A stretch of 64,000 nt of DNA, taken from positions 337,231 to 401,230 of the forward strand of contig NZ_JAJNCT010000005.1 of NCBI RefSeq assembly GCF_021026195.1, in the 5' to 3' direction. The stretch's first letter is position 1; each line of letters begins with the position of its first letter. The notes under the pieces were generated by a model. That model had not been told where the DNA came from. It did no database searches and saw only the letters and a program-made list of their open reading frames with translations. Of the stretch, positions 27,797-35,967 are shown one piece after another. Origin of the DNA: Comamonas koreensis (GTDB taxonomy: Bacteria > Pseudomonadota > Gammaproteobacteria > Burkholderiales > Burkholderiaceae_C). The translations under genes and the position numbers were made by a program.

Positions 27797-28882
27797 TCAG
27801 GGCAGTTTGACCTGGGCCATGTACTGGTTGAACGGGTACTCGGAGAAGCGGTTCCACAGGATCTGGTCCTTCTGGAAGGCGCGCATGTCCTGGTGGATCT
27901 TCTTGAACTCGGGCGACTTGGCTTCGTGCTCGGCAAAGGTTTCCATCGAAGCCTTGAAGCCAGCGTCCATCAGCTCCTTGGAGAACGGCTTGAGCTGGGT
28001 CTTGTTGGCCACCAAGTTCTTCAGCGCGATGGGGTTGAGCACCTGGTACTTGGCGGTCATGTCGGCTGCTGCCACGCGGGTAGCGGCGTCCAGAATGGCC
28101 TTGTTCTCGGGCGACAGTGCGTTGTACTTTTTGATGTTGATGAAGAACTCCAGATCGGCCGAGCCTTCCCACCAACCGGGGTAGTAGTAGAACGGCGCCA
28201 CCTTGTTGAAGCCCAGCTTTTCATCGTCGTAGGGGCCAACGAATTCAACGGCATCCAGGGTGCCCTTTTCCAGCGCCTGGTACACGTCACCAGCAGGCAT
28301 GTTCTGCGCCACCACGCCCAGCTTGGCCATGGCCTCACCGAACACGCCGCCGCCCATGCGCATCTTCAGGCCCTTCAAGTCGGCCACGGTCTTGATTTCC
28401 TTGCGGTACCAGCCGCCCATCTGGGTGGTGGTGTTACCGGCCGATGCGGTCTTGAAGTTGTACTTTTCAAAGAACGCGTCGAGCAGCTTGCGGCCATTGC
28501 CGTGGTCCTTCCAGCCCGCCATCTGCAGGGTGGTCAGGCCAAAGGGCACGGCGCAGCTGAATGCGAAGATCGGGTCCTTGCCGGTGAAGTAGTAGGCCGC
28601 CGTCTGGGCCATGTCGATGGTGTCGCCCTGCAGCGCATCGACCACGCCGAACGCGGGCATCAGCTCGCCTGCGGGGTGGACCGAGATTTCAAACTTGCCG
28701 CCCGACATGGCCTTGACGGCCGAGGACAGCTTTTCAGCGGAGCCGAAGATGGTGTCGAGCGACTTGGGGAAGCTCGAGGCCAGGCGCCAGCGCACTGCTG
28801 CCTGCGCATGCACCGCCGGCGCTACGCCTGCGGCCAGAACGCCAGCGATACCGGCATTTTTGATAAGCGAACGACGATCCAT
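27797..28882 (-). CDS. TRAP transporter substrate-binding protein (DctP type), Tat signal
   Basis: A 361-residue periplasmic binding protein. The N-terminus MDRRSLIKNAGIAG with cleavage near AVHAQA resembles a twin-arginine export signal. Family motifs include WRLASSFPKSLDTIFG, QTAAYYFTGKDP and DLKGLKMRMGG. An earlier in-frame TTG (28894) exists, but GGAG lies correctly before ATG 28882. It belongs with the DctQ/DctM permeases but is encoded convergently, each side with its own terminator; both leaders share ATTGGAGACA before the start. Ligand unknown; the subgroup is usually annotated for mannitol or chloroaromatic acids. Confidence 0.92.
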   Translation of the reverse strand: MDRRSLIKNAGIAGVLAAGVAPAVHAQAAVRWRLASSFPKSLDTIFGSAEKLSSAVKAMSGGKFEISVHPAGELMPAFGVVDALQGDTIDMAQTAAYYFTGKDPIFAFSCAVPFGLTTLQMAGWKDHGNGRKLLDAFFEKYNFKTASAGNTTTQMGGWYRKEIKTVADLKGLKMRMGGGVFGEAMAKLGVVAQNMPAGDVYQALEKGTLDAVEFVGPYDDEKLGFNKVAPFYYYPGWWEGSADLEFFINIKKYNALSPENKAILDAATRVAAADMTAKYQVLNPIALKNLVANKTQLKPFSKELMDAGFKASMETFAEHEAKSPEFKKIHQDMRAFQKDQILWNRFSEYPFNQYMAQVKLP

Positions 28883-29086
28883 GTATGTCTCCAATTATTT
28901 GTAGAAAGTAAAGGTAGCTATCCTGCCATAGGCGCATGCCGCTTTTAGCTTTGCAAATTGTAGAAATGGTTGCAGAAGTGACTTCAGCGGGTTTTCCCCA
29001 GCGTAGGACCAAGGATTTTGTTCGCATTGCGCCACAGCCCATGCCTCGCCCGCAGCGGCCTCAGTGCAGCGCCGTCGCAAGCAACA

Positions 29087-29114
29087 AAAAGCCCGGTACG
29101 CAAAGGACCGGGCT
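29087..29114 (-). terminator. Terminator of xseB-ispA-dxs operon
   Basis: Leftwards: AGCCCGGT, nine bases, ACCGGGCT, then TTTTT, 36 bases past the dxs stop. Confidence 0.88.
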
Positions 29115-29149
29115 TGTCGGCGGGCACCAGGCGCAGACCTGGCCGTGTA

Positions 29150-31063
29150 TCAGGCCGCAGCGCTCTGGCCGGCTGCCGCCTCAGGCAGCGCAAAGCGCTC
29201 GCGAATGCTGCGCTCGATACCCGCAGCATCGAGGCCCTGCATGGTCATCAGCTTGGCCGGGTCGCCATGCTCGATGAAAACATCAGGCAAGCCCAGCTGC
29301 AGCACCGGCACATCGAGATGCAGTTCCTGCAGCGCTTCGAGCACCGCACTGCCAGCGCCACCCATCAGGCAGCCGTCCTCCACGGTGACCAGGGCCTCAT
29401 GGCTTTGCGCCACTTGCTGCAGCAGTTCGGTGTCAAGCGGCTTAGCCCAGCGCATGTTCACCACGCTGGCGTTCAGGGCCTCGCCCGCCTGCAAGGCCGG
29501 GTAGAGCAAGCTGCCAAAGGCCAGGATGGCGACGCGCGGGCGTCCGGCCACGGCAGGCTGGGCCTGGCGGCGGATCTCGCCCTTGCCAAAGGGCAGGCCT
29601 TCCAGCGATTCGAGCGGGGCCACACCGGCACCGGCACCACGTGGGTAGCGCACGGTCACCGGGTGGTTCTGTGCAAAGGCCGTGCTTAGCAGCTGGCGGC
29701 ATTCGCGCTCATCGGCCGGGCAGGCCACGCTCATATTGGGGATGGCGCGGGTAAAGGCGATGTCGTAATTACCGGCATGGGTGGCGCCATCGGCACCTAC
29801 CAGGCCGGCGCGGTCCAGTGCAAACACCACGGGCAGGTTTTGCAATGCCACATCGTGGATCAGCTGGTCATAGCCGCGCTGCAGGAAGGTCGAGTAGATG
29901 GCGACCACGGGCTTGAGCCCTTCGCAGGCCAGGCCGGCGGCGAACGTGACGCTGTGCTGCTCGGCGATGCCGACATCGAAGTAGCGCTTGGGAAAGCGCT
30001 TTTCAAACTCGACCATGCCCGAGCCTTCGCGCATCGCCGGGGTGATCGCGACCAGGCGCTCGTCCTGCGCCGCCATGTCACACAGCCAGTGGCCAAACAC
30101 CTGGGTGAAGGTCGGCTTGGGAGGCGTGGCGGGCTTGACCAGGCCAATGGCCGGGTCGAACTTGCCAGGACCATGGTAGGCAACGGGATCGGCCTCGGCC
30201 AGCTTGTAGCCCTGGCCTTTTTTGGTGACCACATGCAGAAACTGCGGGCCCTTGAGCTGGCGGATGTTCTCCAGGGTAGGGATCAGCGAATCGAGGTCAT
30301 GGCCATCGATGGGGCCGATGTAGTTGAAACCGAAGTTCTCGAACAGGGTGGCAGGCACCACCATGCCCTTGGCCTGCTGCTCCAGGCGCTTGGCCAACTC
30401 CAGCAGCGGCGGCACCTGCTTGAGCACGCTCTTGCCCACGCCACGCGCCTTGGCATAGAACTGGCCGCTCATCAGCTGCGCCAGGTAGCGGTTGAGCGCG
30501 CCCACCGGCGGGCTGATGCTCATGTCGTTGTCGTTCAGGATCACCAGCAGGTTGGCATCGCTGACACCTGCATTGTTCAGTGCTTCGAAGGCCATGCCGG
30601 CGGTCATGGCGCCATCGCCAATGATGGCCACGGCCTGGTGGTCGCTGCCCTTGATCTTGAAGGCCTCGGCCATGCCCAGTGCCGCCGAGATGCTGGTCGA
30701 CGAGTGGGCGGTGCCAAAGGCGTCGTATTCGCTCTCGCTGCGCAGCGGAAAGCCCGAGATGCCGCCCCACTGGCGCAGGCCCTGCATGCGGTCGCGGCGG
30801 CCGGTCAGAATCTTGTGCGGATAGGTCTGGTGGCCCACATCCCAGACAAAGCGGTCGTGGGGTGTGTCGTAGACGGCGTGCAATGCGATCGTCAGCTCCA
30901 CCGTGCCCAGGTTGGAGCTCAGGTGGCCGCCGGTCTTGGACACGCTCTCGAGCACAAATTCCCGCAGCTCACGCGCCAGGGTCTTGAGCTCGGCGCGCGA
31001 CATCTTGCGCAGATCCGCCGGGTCGTTGACGGTGGCTAGCAGGGGAAAGGTCTTCGTGGACAT
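29150..31063 (-). CDS. dxs: 1-deoxy-D-xylulose-5-phosphate synthase
   Basis: A thiamine-diphosphate enzyme of 637 residues that condenses pyruvate and glyceraldehyde-3-phosphate, the first and rate-limiting step of the non-mevalonate isoprenoid pathway. Visible motifs are the conserved His in [14 protein letters not shown], the TPP-binding [18 protein letters not shown]...LNDNDMSIS, and the transketolase pyrimidine-binding region around [15 protein letters not shown] and [17 protein letters not shown]. Length is normal. Downstream of ispA, from which it is separated by 125 bases. Confidence 0.97.
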   Translation of the reverse strand: MSTKTFPLLATVNDPADLRKMSRAELKTLARELREFVLESVSKTGGHLSSNLGTVELTIALHAVYDTPHDRFVWDVGHQTYPHKILTGRRDRMQGLRQWGGISGFPLRSESEYDAFGTAHSSTSISAALGMAEAFKIKGSDHQAVAIIGDGAMTAGMAFEALNNAGVSDANLLVILNDNDMSISPPVGALNRYLAQLMSGQFYAKARGVGKSVLKQVPPLLELAKRLEQQAKGMVVPATLFENFGFNYIGPIDGHDLDSLIPTLENIRQLKGPQFLHVVTKKGQGYKLAEADPVAYHGPGKFDPAIGLVKPATPPKPTFTQVFGHWLCDMAAQDERLVAITPAMREGSGMVEFEKRFPKRYFDVGIAEQHSVTFAAGLACEGLKPVVAIYSTFLQRGYDQLIHDVALQNLPVVFALDRAGLVGADGATHAGNYDIAFTRAIPNMSVACPADERECRQLLSTAFAQNHPVTVRYPRGAGAGVAPLESLEGLPFGKGEIRRQAQPAVAGRPRVAILAFGSLLYPALQAGEALNASVVNMRWAKPLDTELLQQVAQSHEALVTVEDGCLMGGAGSAVLEALQELHLDVPVLQLGLPDVFIEHGDPAKLMTMQGLDAAGIERSIRERFALPEAAAGQSAAA

Positions 31064-31188
31064 ACTATGGTTTGGTCACTTGCTACGCATACCTCGGAAG
31101 CATCCGCGCAGTTTTTTTACTGGAATGGCAAGGGGCTATGTTAGCGCCTTGAGCCCGGTTAAGCCGTCACAAGGCGCATTTGGCCTAC

Positions 31189-32097
31189 TCAATGGCTGCG
31201 GCGCACTACCATGTCGGCCAGTGCAGCCAGCGCCGCCGTCTGCGGCAAACCGCTGCCCGCCAGCGCCTGCTGGGCCTCGGCCAGCAGCTCATGGGCGTAG
31301 TCGCGTGCGGGCTGCAGGCCCATCAGCGATACATAGGTGGGCTTGTCGTTGTCGGCATCCTTGCCGGCCGTCTTGCCCAGGGTTGCAGAGTCGGCCACCA
31401 CATCGAGCACATCGTCGATCACCTGGAAAGCCAGCCCCAGGGCCGCGCCGTATTGCTTCAGTGCTGCCAGCGCTGCGCCCTGGATGCCGGCACAGGTGGC
31501 GCCCATCTCGACGCTGGCTTGCAGCAGCGCACCGGTCTTGAGCTTGTGCATCTGCTGGAGCTGGTCGCGCGTCAGCTGCTTGCCAACGCTGGCCAGGTCG
31601 ATGGCCTGGCCACCGGCCATGCCGTTGTAGCCCGCAGCCCAGGCCAGTTGGCGGCACAGGCGCGCCTGCACGCCATCGGAGATGGCACTGCCCTCGGGCA
31701 CCAGGATCTCGAAAGCCAGCGCCTGCAGCGCGTCGCCCGCCAGCAGCGCCTGGGCCTGGCCAAACTGCACATGGACCGTGGGCTTGCCACGGCGCAGCAC
31801 ATCGTTGTCCATGCAGGGCATGTCGTCATGCACCAGCGAATAGGCATGGATCAGCTCCACCGCGCAGCCGGCGCGCAAGGCGGCCTCTGCCTGGGCGGCA
31901 TCCAGCTGGCCTACAGCCTGGGCGGCTGCCAGCACCAGCAAGGGGCGCAGGCGCTTGCCGCCATCGAGCACGGCGTAGCGCATGGGCTCGCCCAGGTTGG
32001 CGGGGGCATCGGCAGCAATCCACAGCGTGAGGGCGTCTTCGACGCGGGCGAGTTCCTGGCTGCACCAGAGTGCAAAATTATCGTGCGCTGAAGTCAT
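31189..32097 (-). CDS. ispA: (2E,6E)-farnesyl diphosphate synthase
   Basis: A 302-residue short-chain prenyltransferase that extends dimethylallyl diphosphate to geranyl and farnesyl diphosphate, supplying ubiquinone, undecaprenol and haem O chains. The first aspartate-rich motif is HDDMPCMDND, the second AFQVIDDVLDV, and GGKRLRP and KTGALLQAS are conserved. It begins ten bases after xseB ends and precedes dxs, the classical gene order. Confidence 0.96.
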   Translation of the reverse strand: MTSAHDNFALWCSQELARVEDALTLWIAADAPANLGEPMRYAVLDGGKRLRPLLVLAAAQAVGQLDAAQAEAALRAGCAVELIHAYSLVHDDMPCMDNDVLRRGKPTVHVQFGQAQALLAGDALQALAFEILVPEGSAISDGVQARLCRQLAWAAGYNGMAGGQAIDLASVGKQLTRDQLQQMHKLKTGALLQASVEMGATCAGIQGAALAALKQYGAALGLAFQVIDDVLDVVADSATLGKTAGKDADNDKPTYVSLMGLQPARDYAHELLAEAQQALAGSGLPQTAALAALADMVVRRSH

Positions 32098-32106
32098 TGT
32101 TAGAAC

Positions 32107-32364
32107 TTATTCCTCGCTGGTCCAGGGCTTGAGCTGGCCCTCATCCAGTACTTTGATCTGGTCCTGCACCGCCTCAAGCTTGCCCCGGCAGAACGCCAGC
32201 AGCACCGCGCCGCGCTGGTAGGCGGCCAGCATGTCCCCCAAAGGCAGCTGACCGGACTCGATGCGCGCGACCAGACCTTCGAGCTCCTGCAGCGCGCTTT
32301 CGTAGTTATCGGGTTCGGGCAGGTCTGGCGTAGCAGACATCTTGGAAGCAGTGGCCTTGGGCAT
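32107..32364 (-). CDS. xseB: Exodeoxyribonuclease VII small subunit
   Basis: An 85-residue helical protein that with XseA forms exonuclease VII, which trims single-stranded DNA ends. The core motif [19 protein letters not shown] and the [27 protein letters not shown] region are diagnostic. ATG at 32364 is used; ATG at 32340 ([12 protein letters not shown]) is an alternative that would give 77 residues. First gene of the xseB-ispA-dxs group; xseA is elsewhere. Confidence 0.93.
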   Translation of the reverse strand: MPKATASKMSATPDLPEPDNYESALQELEGLVARIESGQLPLGDMLAAYQRGAVLLAFCRGKLEAVQDQIKVLDEGQLKPWTSEE

Positions 32365-32760
32365 GGGCAAAGGGGGCAGACAGGGTGCCCGGGTGCATGG
32401 ATGTAAAGGCTCGATTTTAGGCGCATGGGAAGCGACCGCGAACACAGCGGCGACCGCAGGTGCTGGCGGAGGCTGCAGGCCGGGGCCAATTCCCACAAAA
32501 AATCCTGGCGATCTATGGTGAAATAAGCGGCTGCAGCTATCAATTTGATAATATTGGCAGACTGTCGATGCCACCGTCAACCAGTGACAAGCCATGTCAT
32601 TTATGACAATTCACGCATGGACGGAACGGGAATAACCCCACTGGGTATAATCCCATTTTTCGCGAAACCGGCCATCCTTTGTTGTTGCTGCCGGTTTTAT
32701 TTTTTTCTCCGCGTGCGCACGCGCACCCTCCCTGTGGGGAGTCTTTAGGTCAGGTCACCC
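32365..32760. other. 396-base intergenic region between divergent xseB and Rieske genes
   Basis: No gene supported. The left part serves as promoter for xseB and holds TATCA-ATT-TGATA (32538-32550). The right part has a TATAAT box and a terminator-like hairpin before the Rieske gene, described separately. Confidence 0.5.
32645..32706 (+). promoter_or_regulatory. Promoter and terminator-like leader hairpin upstream of Rieske gene
   Basis: GTATAAT at 32645-32651 is a consensus -10 with no clear -35. About 15 bases downstream, AAACCGG (32665-32671) and CCGGTTT (32691-32697) form a stem with a 19-base loop, followed by ATTTTTTT. The hairpin lies 55 bases before the start of the Rieske gene, so transcripts from this promoter would be terminated early unless the hairpin is prevented: a possible attenuator, or a short RNA. 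Confidence 0.45.
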
Positions 32761-33900
32761 ATGTCTGATTTAAGTCTTCAACTGCAGCAGGCCGCAAGCC
32801 AACTTCCAGTTTCAAGCTACTTTGATCAAGCGCTGTTTGAGCGCGAGATGCAAACCATCTTCCAGAACGGCCCCAAGTACGTGGGCCACCAGCTGGCGAT
32901 TCCCGAGATTGGCGACTACTACGCCCTGCCCCATGAGAAGGAAGGGCGTGCCCTGGTGCGCAATGCCGCAGGCCAGGCCGAGCTGATCTCCAACGTCTGC
33001 CGCCACCGCCAGGCGGTGATGCTCAAGGGCCGAGGCTCGCTGAACCACCAGCAAAAAGGCAGCGCTGGCGGCAACATCGTCTGCCCGTTGCACCGCTGGA
33101 CCTACAGCCCCAGCGGCGAGCTGCTGGGCGCGCCGCATTTTGCGCAGGACCCCTGCCTCAACCTGAACAACTACAAGTTGCAGGAATGGAATGGCCTGCT
33201 GTTCGAAGACAACGGTCGCAATATCCAGGCCGACCTGGCCAATATGGGCCCGGCAGCAGCCTTGAGCTTTGACGGCTTTGTGCTCAACCATGTCGAAATG
33301 CACGAGTGCAACTACAACTGGAAGACCTTTATCGAGGTCTATCTGGAGGACTACCACGTCGGCCCCTTCCACCCCGGACTGGGCAATTTCGTCACCTGTG
33401 ACGATCTGAAGTGGGAGTTTGCCAAGGAGTACTCGGTGCAGACGGTGGGGGTGGCACCCAGCTTTGCCAAGCCCGGCTCGGACATCTACAAGACCTGGCA
33501 CGAGGTGCTGCTCAACTTCCGCCAGGGCAAGATGCCCGAGCACGGCGCGATCTGGCTGACCTACTACCCGCACATCATGGTGGAGTGGTACCCGCATGTG
33601 CTGACGGTCTCGACCCTGCACCCGCTGAGCGTGGACCGAACCCTGAATGTGGTGGAGTTCTACTACCCCGAGGAAATCAGTGCTTTCGAGCCTGAGTTTG
33701 TGCAGGCCCAGCGCGCCGCCTATATGGAAACCGCCATCGAGGATGACGAGATTGGCGAGCGCATGGATGCCGGCCGCAAGGCCTTGTATGAGCGCGGCGA
33801 CAACGAAGTCGGCCCCTACCAGAGTCCGATGGAAGACGGCATGCAGCACTTCCACGAGTGGTATCGGGGTATGATGCAGGCCGCTGTTCCAGACAAGTGA
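32761..33900 (+). CDS. Rieske [2Fe-2S] non-haem iron oxygenase, alpha-subunit type
   Basis: A 379-residue ring-hydroxylating-type oxygenase. The Rieske centre is Cys80-x-His82 (CRHRQ) and Cys108-x2-His111 (CPLHRW); the catalytic mononuclear iron site shows EDYHVGPFHPG with His199 and His204. The domain order is normal for the alpha subunit, but no beta subunit, ferredoxin or reductase gene is next to it; the ferredoxin at 4.1 kb is far away. Members of this subgroup include aromatic, choline and other demethylases or hydroxylases, so the substrate stays open. A terminator and a palindrome follow. Confidence 0.92.
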   Translation: MSDLSLQLQQAASQLPVSSYFDQALFEREMQTIFQNGPKYVGHQLAIPEIGDYYALPHEKEGRALVRNAAGQAELISNVCRHRQAVMLKGRGSLNHQQKGSAGGNIVCPLHRWTYSPSGELLGAPHFAQDPCLNLNNYKLQEWNGLLFEDNGRNIQADLANMGPAAALSFDGFVLNHVEMHECNYNWKTFIEVYLEDYHVGPFHPGLGNFVTCDDLKWEFAKEYSVQTVGVAPSFAKPGSDIYKTWHEVLLNFRQGKMPEHGAIWLTYYPHIMVEWYPHVLTVSTLHPLSVDRTLNVVEFYYPEEISAFEPEFVQAQRAAYMETAIEDDEIGERMDAGRKALYERGDNEVGPYQSPMEDGMQHFHEWYRGMMQAAVPDK

Positions 33901-33927
33901 TCTGCCACAGCCAGGCACTCCCAACTA

Positions 33928-33943
33928 TCTAGACCGGTCTAGA
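33928..33943. promoter_or_regulatory. Perfect 16-base palindrome, TetR-type operator candidate
   Basis: TCTAGACCGGTCTAGA between the Rieske gene and the EamA gene, 55 bases before the latter's start at 33998. The core TAGACCGGTCTA resembles operators of TetR-family repressors. It precedes the Rieske-gene terminator, so its exact target is unclear. No TetR gene is in the window. Confidence 0.5.
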
Positions 33944-33950
33944 CCCATAT

Positions 33951-33983
33951 AGCTGCTAGCGCTTTGCGATAGCAGCTTTTTTA
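33951..33983 (+). terminator. Terminator of Rieske gene
   Basis: AGCTGCTA, 11 bases, TAGCAGCT and TTTTTT. The same AGCTGCTAGCGCTT-like sequence recurs in related intergenic regions of this family as far as I recall. Confidence 0.82.
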
Positions 33984-33997
33984 TTTAGAAGTTTCCC

Positions 33998-34879
33998 ATG
34001 CAAGCCCTTTGGATGGTGGCCGCTGCGTTCATGTTTGCACTCATGGGCGTGTGCATCAAGTTCGCCTCTGTGTATTTCAACGCGGCCGAGATCGTGTTCT
34101 ACCGGGGTCTCATCAGCATGGCGCTGATCTGGTGGCTCACCCGGCGCCAGAATATCTCCCTGACCACCCGCTACCCCAAGATGCATGCCTGGCGCAGCTG
34201 CATCGGCGTTACATCGATGGGCATGTGGTTCTATGCGATCGGCAAGCTGCCGCTGGCCACCGCGATGACCTTGAACTACATGAGCAGCCTATGGGTGGCA
34301 GCCTTTGTCGTGGGCAGCGCCCTGCTCACCTGGCGCCCCAAGGGCGAGGGCGACCAGCCCGCGCTGAATATTCCGCTGGTGCTGACGGTGATCAGTGGCT
34401 TTTGCGGCGTCATTCTGATGCTGCGCCCCAATATCGAGGCAGACCAGATGTTTGCCGGCCTGGTGGGGCTGATGTCCGGCCTGATCTCGGCCTTTGCCTA
34501 TATGCAGGTGGTGGCCTTGTCGCGCATGGGCGAGCCCGAGCAGCGCGTGGTCTTCTACTTTGCGGTGGGTTCGGCCATCGCCGGCGGCCTGGCCACCTTG
34601 TTTGTCGGCACCTCCCGCTTCCCCGGCTGGCCCGCTCTGTGGCTGATCCCTGTCGGCATTCTGGCCGCCGGTGCCCAGCTGGCGATGACACGCGCCTACG
34701 GCTCGGCCACCACGCGCCGCGCCACCCTGGTCGTCGCCAACCTGCAGTACTCGGGCATTGTGTTTGCGGGCCTGTTCAGCATCGTGGTCTTTGGCGACCA
34801 GATTCCAGCCATCGGCTGGATGGGCATGGCCTTGATCGTCGGCAGCGGCATCGTCGCGACGGTACTGCGCAAGCGCTGA
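33998..34879 (+). CDS. EamA/DMT-family transporter
   Basis: A 293-residue ten-helix membrane protein with two EamA domains (about residues 5-135 and 150-290). It begins MQALWMVAAAFMFALMGVCIKFAS, a common start in the drug/metabolite transporter superfamily. It has no close similarity to the other EamA gene at 18.2 kb beyond the fold. Substrate unknown. It lies just downstream of a palindrome and terminator. Confidence 0.88.
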   Translation: MQALWMVAAAFMFALMGVCIKFASVYFNAAEIVFYRGLISMALIWWLTRRQNISLTTRYPKMHAWRSCIGVTSMGMWFYAIGKLPLATAMTLNYMSSLWVAAFVVGSALLTWRPKGEGDQPALNIPLVLTVISGFCGVILMLRPNIEADQMFAGLVGLMSGLISAFAYMQVVALSRMGEPEQRVVFYFAVGSAIAGGLATLFVGTSRFPGWPALWLIPVGILAAGAQLAMTRAYGSATTRRATLVVANLQYSGIVFAGLFSIVVFGDQIPAIGWMGMALIVGSGIVATVLRKR

Positions 34880-34980
34880 TCCAGGCAGACGGCCTGCGGC
34901 ATGGTGATGCCACCCGGGTTGGCTGCAGCGGGCGCGGCACTGCCACATAATGTTTGCAAGATTCTTCCTGGAGCTCCGCC

Positions 34981-35901
34981 ATGGCCACCCCACCCCTTAC
35001 CACTGCCTACACCACCCTGATCACGGTCACCCAGTTGCAGGCGCTGCAGCAGTCCAGCCCGCAGCAGGTGATGGTGTTTGACTGCAGCTTTGACCTGACC
35101 AAGCCAACCGCTGGCGCCGAGCAGTTTGCCCAGGCCCATATTGCGGGCGCCGTCTACGCCAATCTCGACAAGGACCTGAGCGCCCCGCATGGCGCCCTGA
35201 GCCACGGCCAAAGCATCGCGGCCACCGACCTGGGCCCGCCAGCCTCCGGCGGCCGCCATCCGCTGCCCAGCCGGGAGCGCTTTGCGGTGTGGCTGTCGCA
35301 GGTGGGCTTTCGCAATGACATGCAGGCCGTCGTGTATGACCGCAATGGCGTGAACTATGCCGGCCGCCTGTGGTGGATGCTCAAATGGGCCGGCCATGAT
35401 GCCGTGGCTGTGCTCGACGGCGGCTTGCAGGCCTGGCAGGCGGCGGGTGGTGCGGTAGAGGCGGGCGAGCCTGCCAGCCATTTCCAGAGCAACTTCGAGC
35501 TGCGTCCGGCGCTGCGCACGCTCAAGACCGCCGCACAGGTGCAGCAGGCCCTGTGTACGCCGCAAACCATCATCGATGCACGTGCGCCTGCGCGCTACCG
35601 TGGCGAGGTCGAGCCGCTGGACCCGGTGGCCGGCCACATTCCTGGAGCACTGAACCGGCCTTTTACCAGCAATATTGGTGCAGATGGCCATTTCAAGCCC
35701 GCCGCAGAGCTGCGTGCCGAGTTTGATGCACTGCTGGCCGGGCACGACCCGCAGACCGTGGTGCACCAGTGTGGCAGCGGGGTCAGCGCGTTGCCCAATT
35801 TGATAGCGATGGAGATTGCCGGTTACGCACCGACGGCGCTGTTCGCCGGTAGCTGGAGCGAATGGTGCAGCGACCCATCGCGCCCCGTCGAACGAGGCTG
35901 A
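34981..35901 (+). CDS. sseA: 3-mercaptopyruvate/thiosulfate sulfurtransferase
   Basis: A 306-residue double-rhodanese protein. The first rhodanese domain (about 15-160) is inactive and the second (about 180-300) carries the active Cys264 in HQCGSGVSA, close to the CGSGVTA loop typical of mercaptopyruvate sulfurtransferase rather than thiosulfate rhodanese. It moves sulfur from mercaptopyruvate to thiols or cyanide. ATG at 34981 is preceded by CTGGAG. It stands alone. Confidence 0.9.
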   Translation: MATPPLTTAYTTLITVTQLQALQQSSPQQVMVFDCSFDLTKPTAGAEQFAQAHIAGAVYANLDKDLSAPHGALSHGQSIAATDLGPPASGGRHPLPSRERFAVWLSQVGFRNDMQAVVYDRNGVNYAGRLWWMLKWAGHDAVAVLDGGLQAWQAAGGAVEAGEPASHFQSNFELRPALRTLKTAAQVQQALCTPQTIIDARAPARYRGEVEPLDPVAGHIPGALNRPFTSNIGADGHFKPAAELRAEFDALLAGHDPQTVVHQCGSGVSALPNLIAMEIAGYAPTALFAGSWSEWCSDPSRPVERG

Positions 35902-35967
35902 TGAATCGCTGCTGATTCCCGGGCCTGACCACCCTCCAGCCGGCGGACAGGCGCGGTCGGTGCCGCC

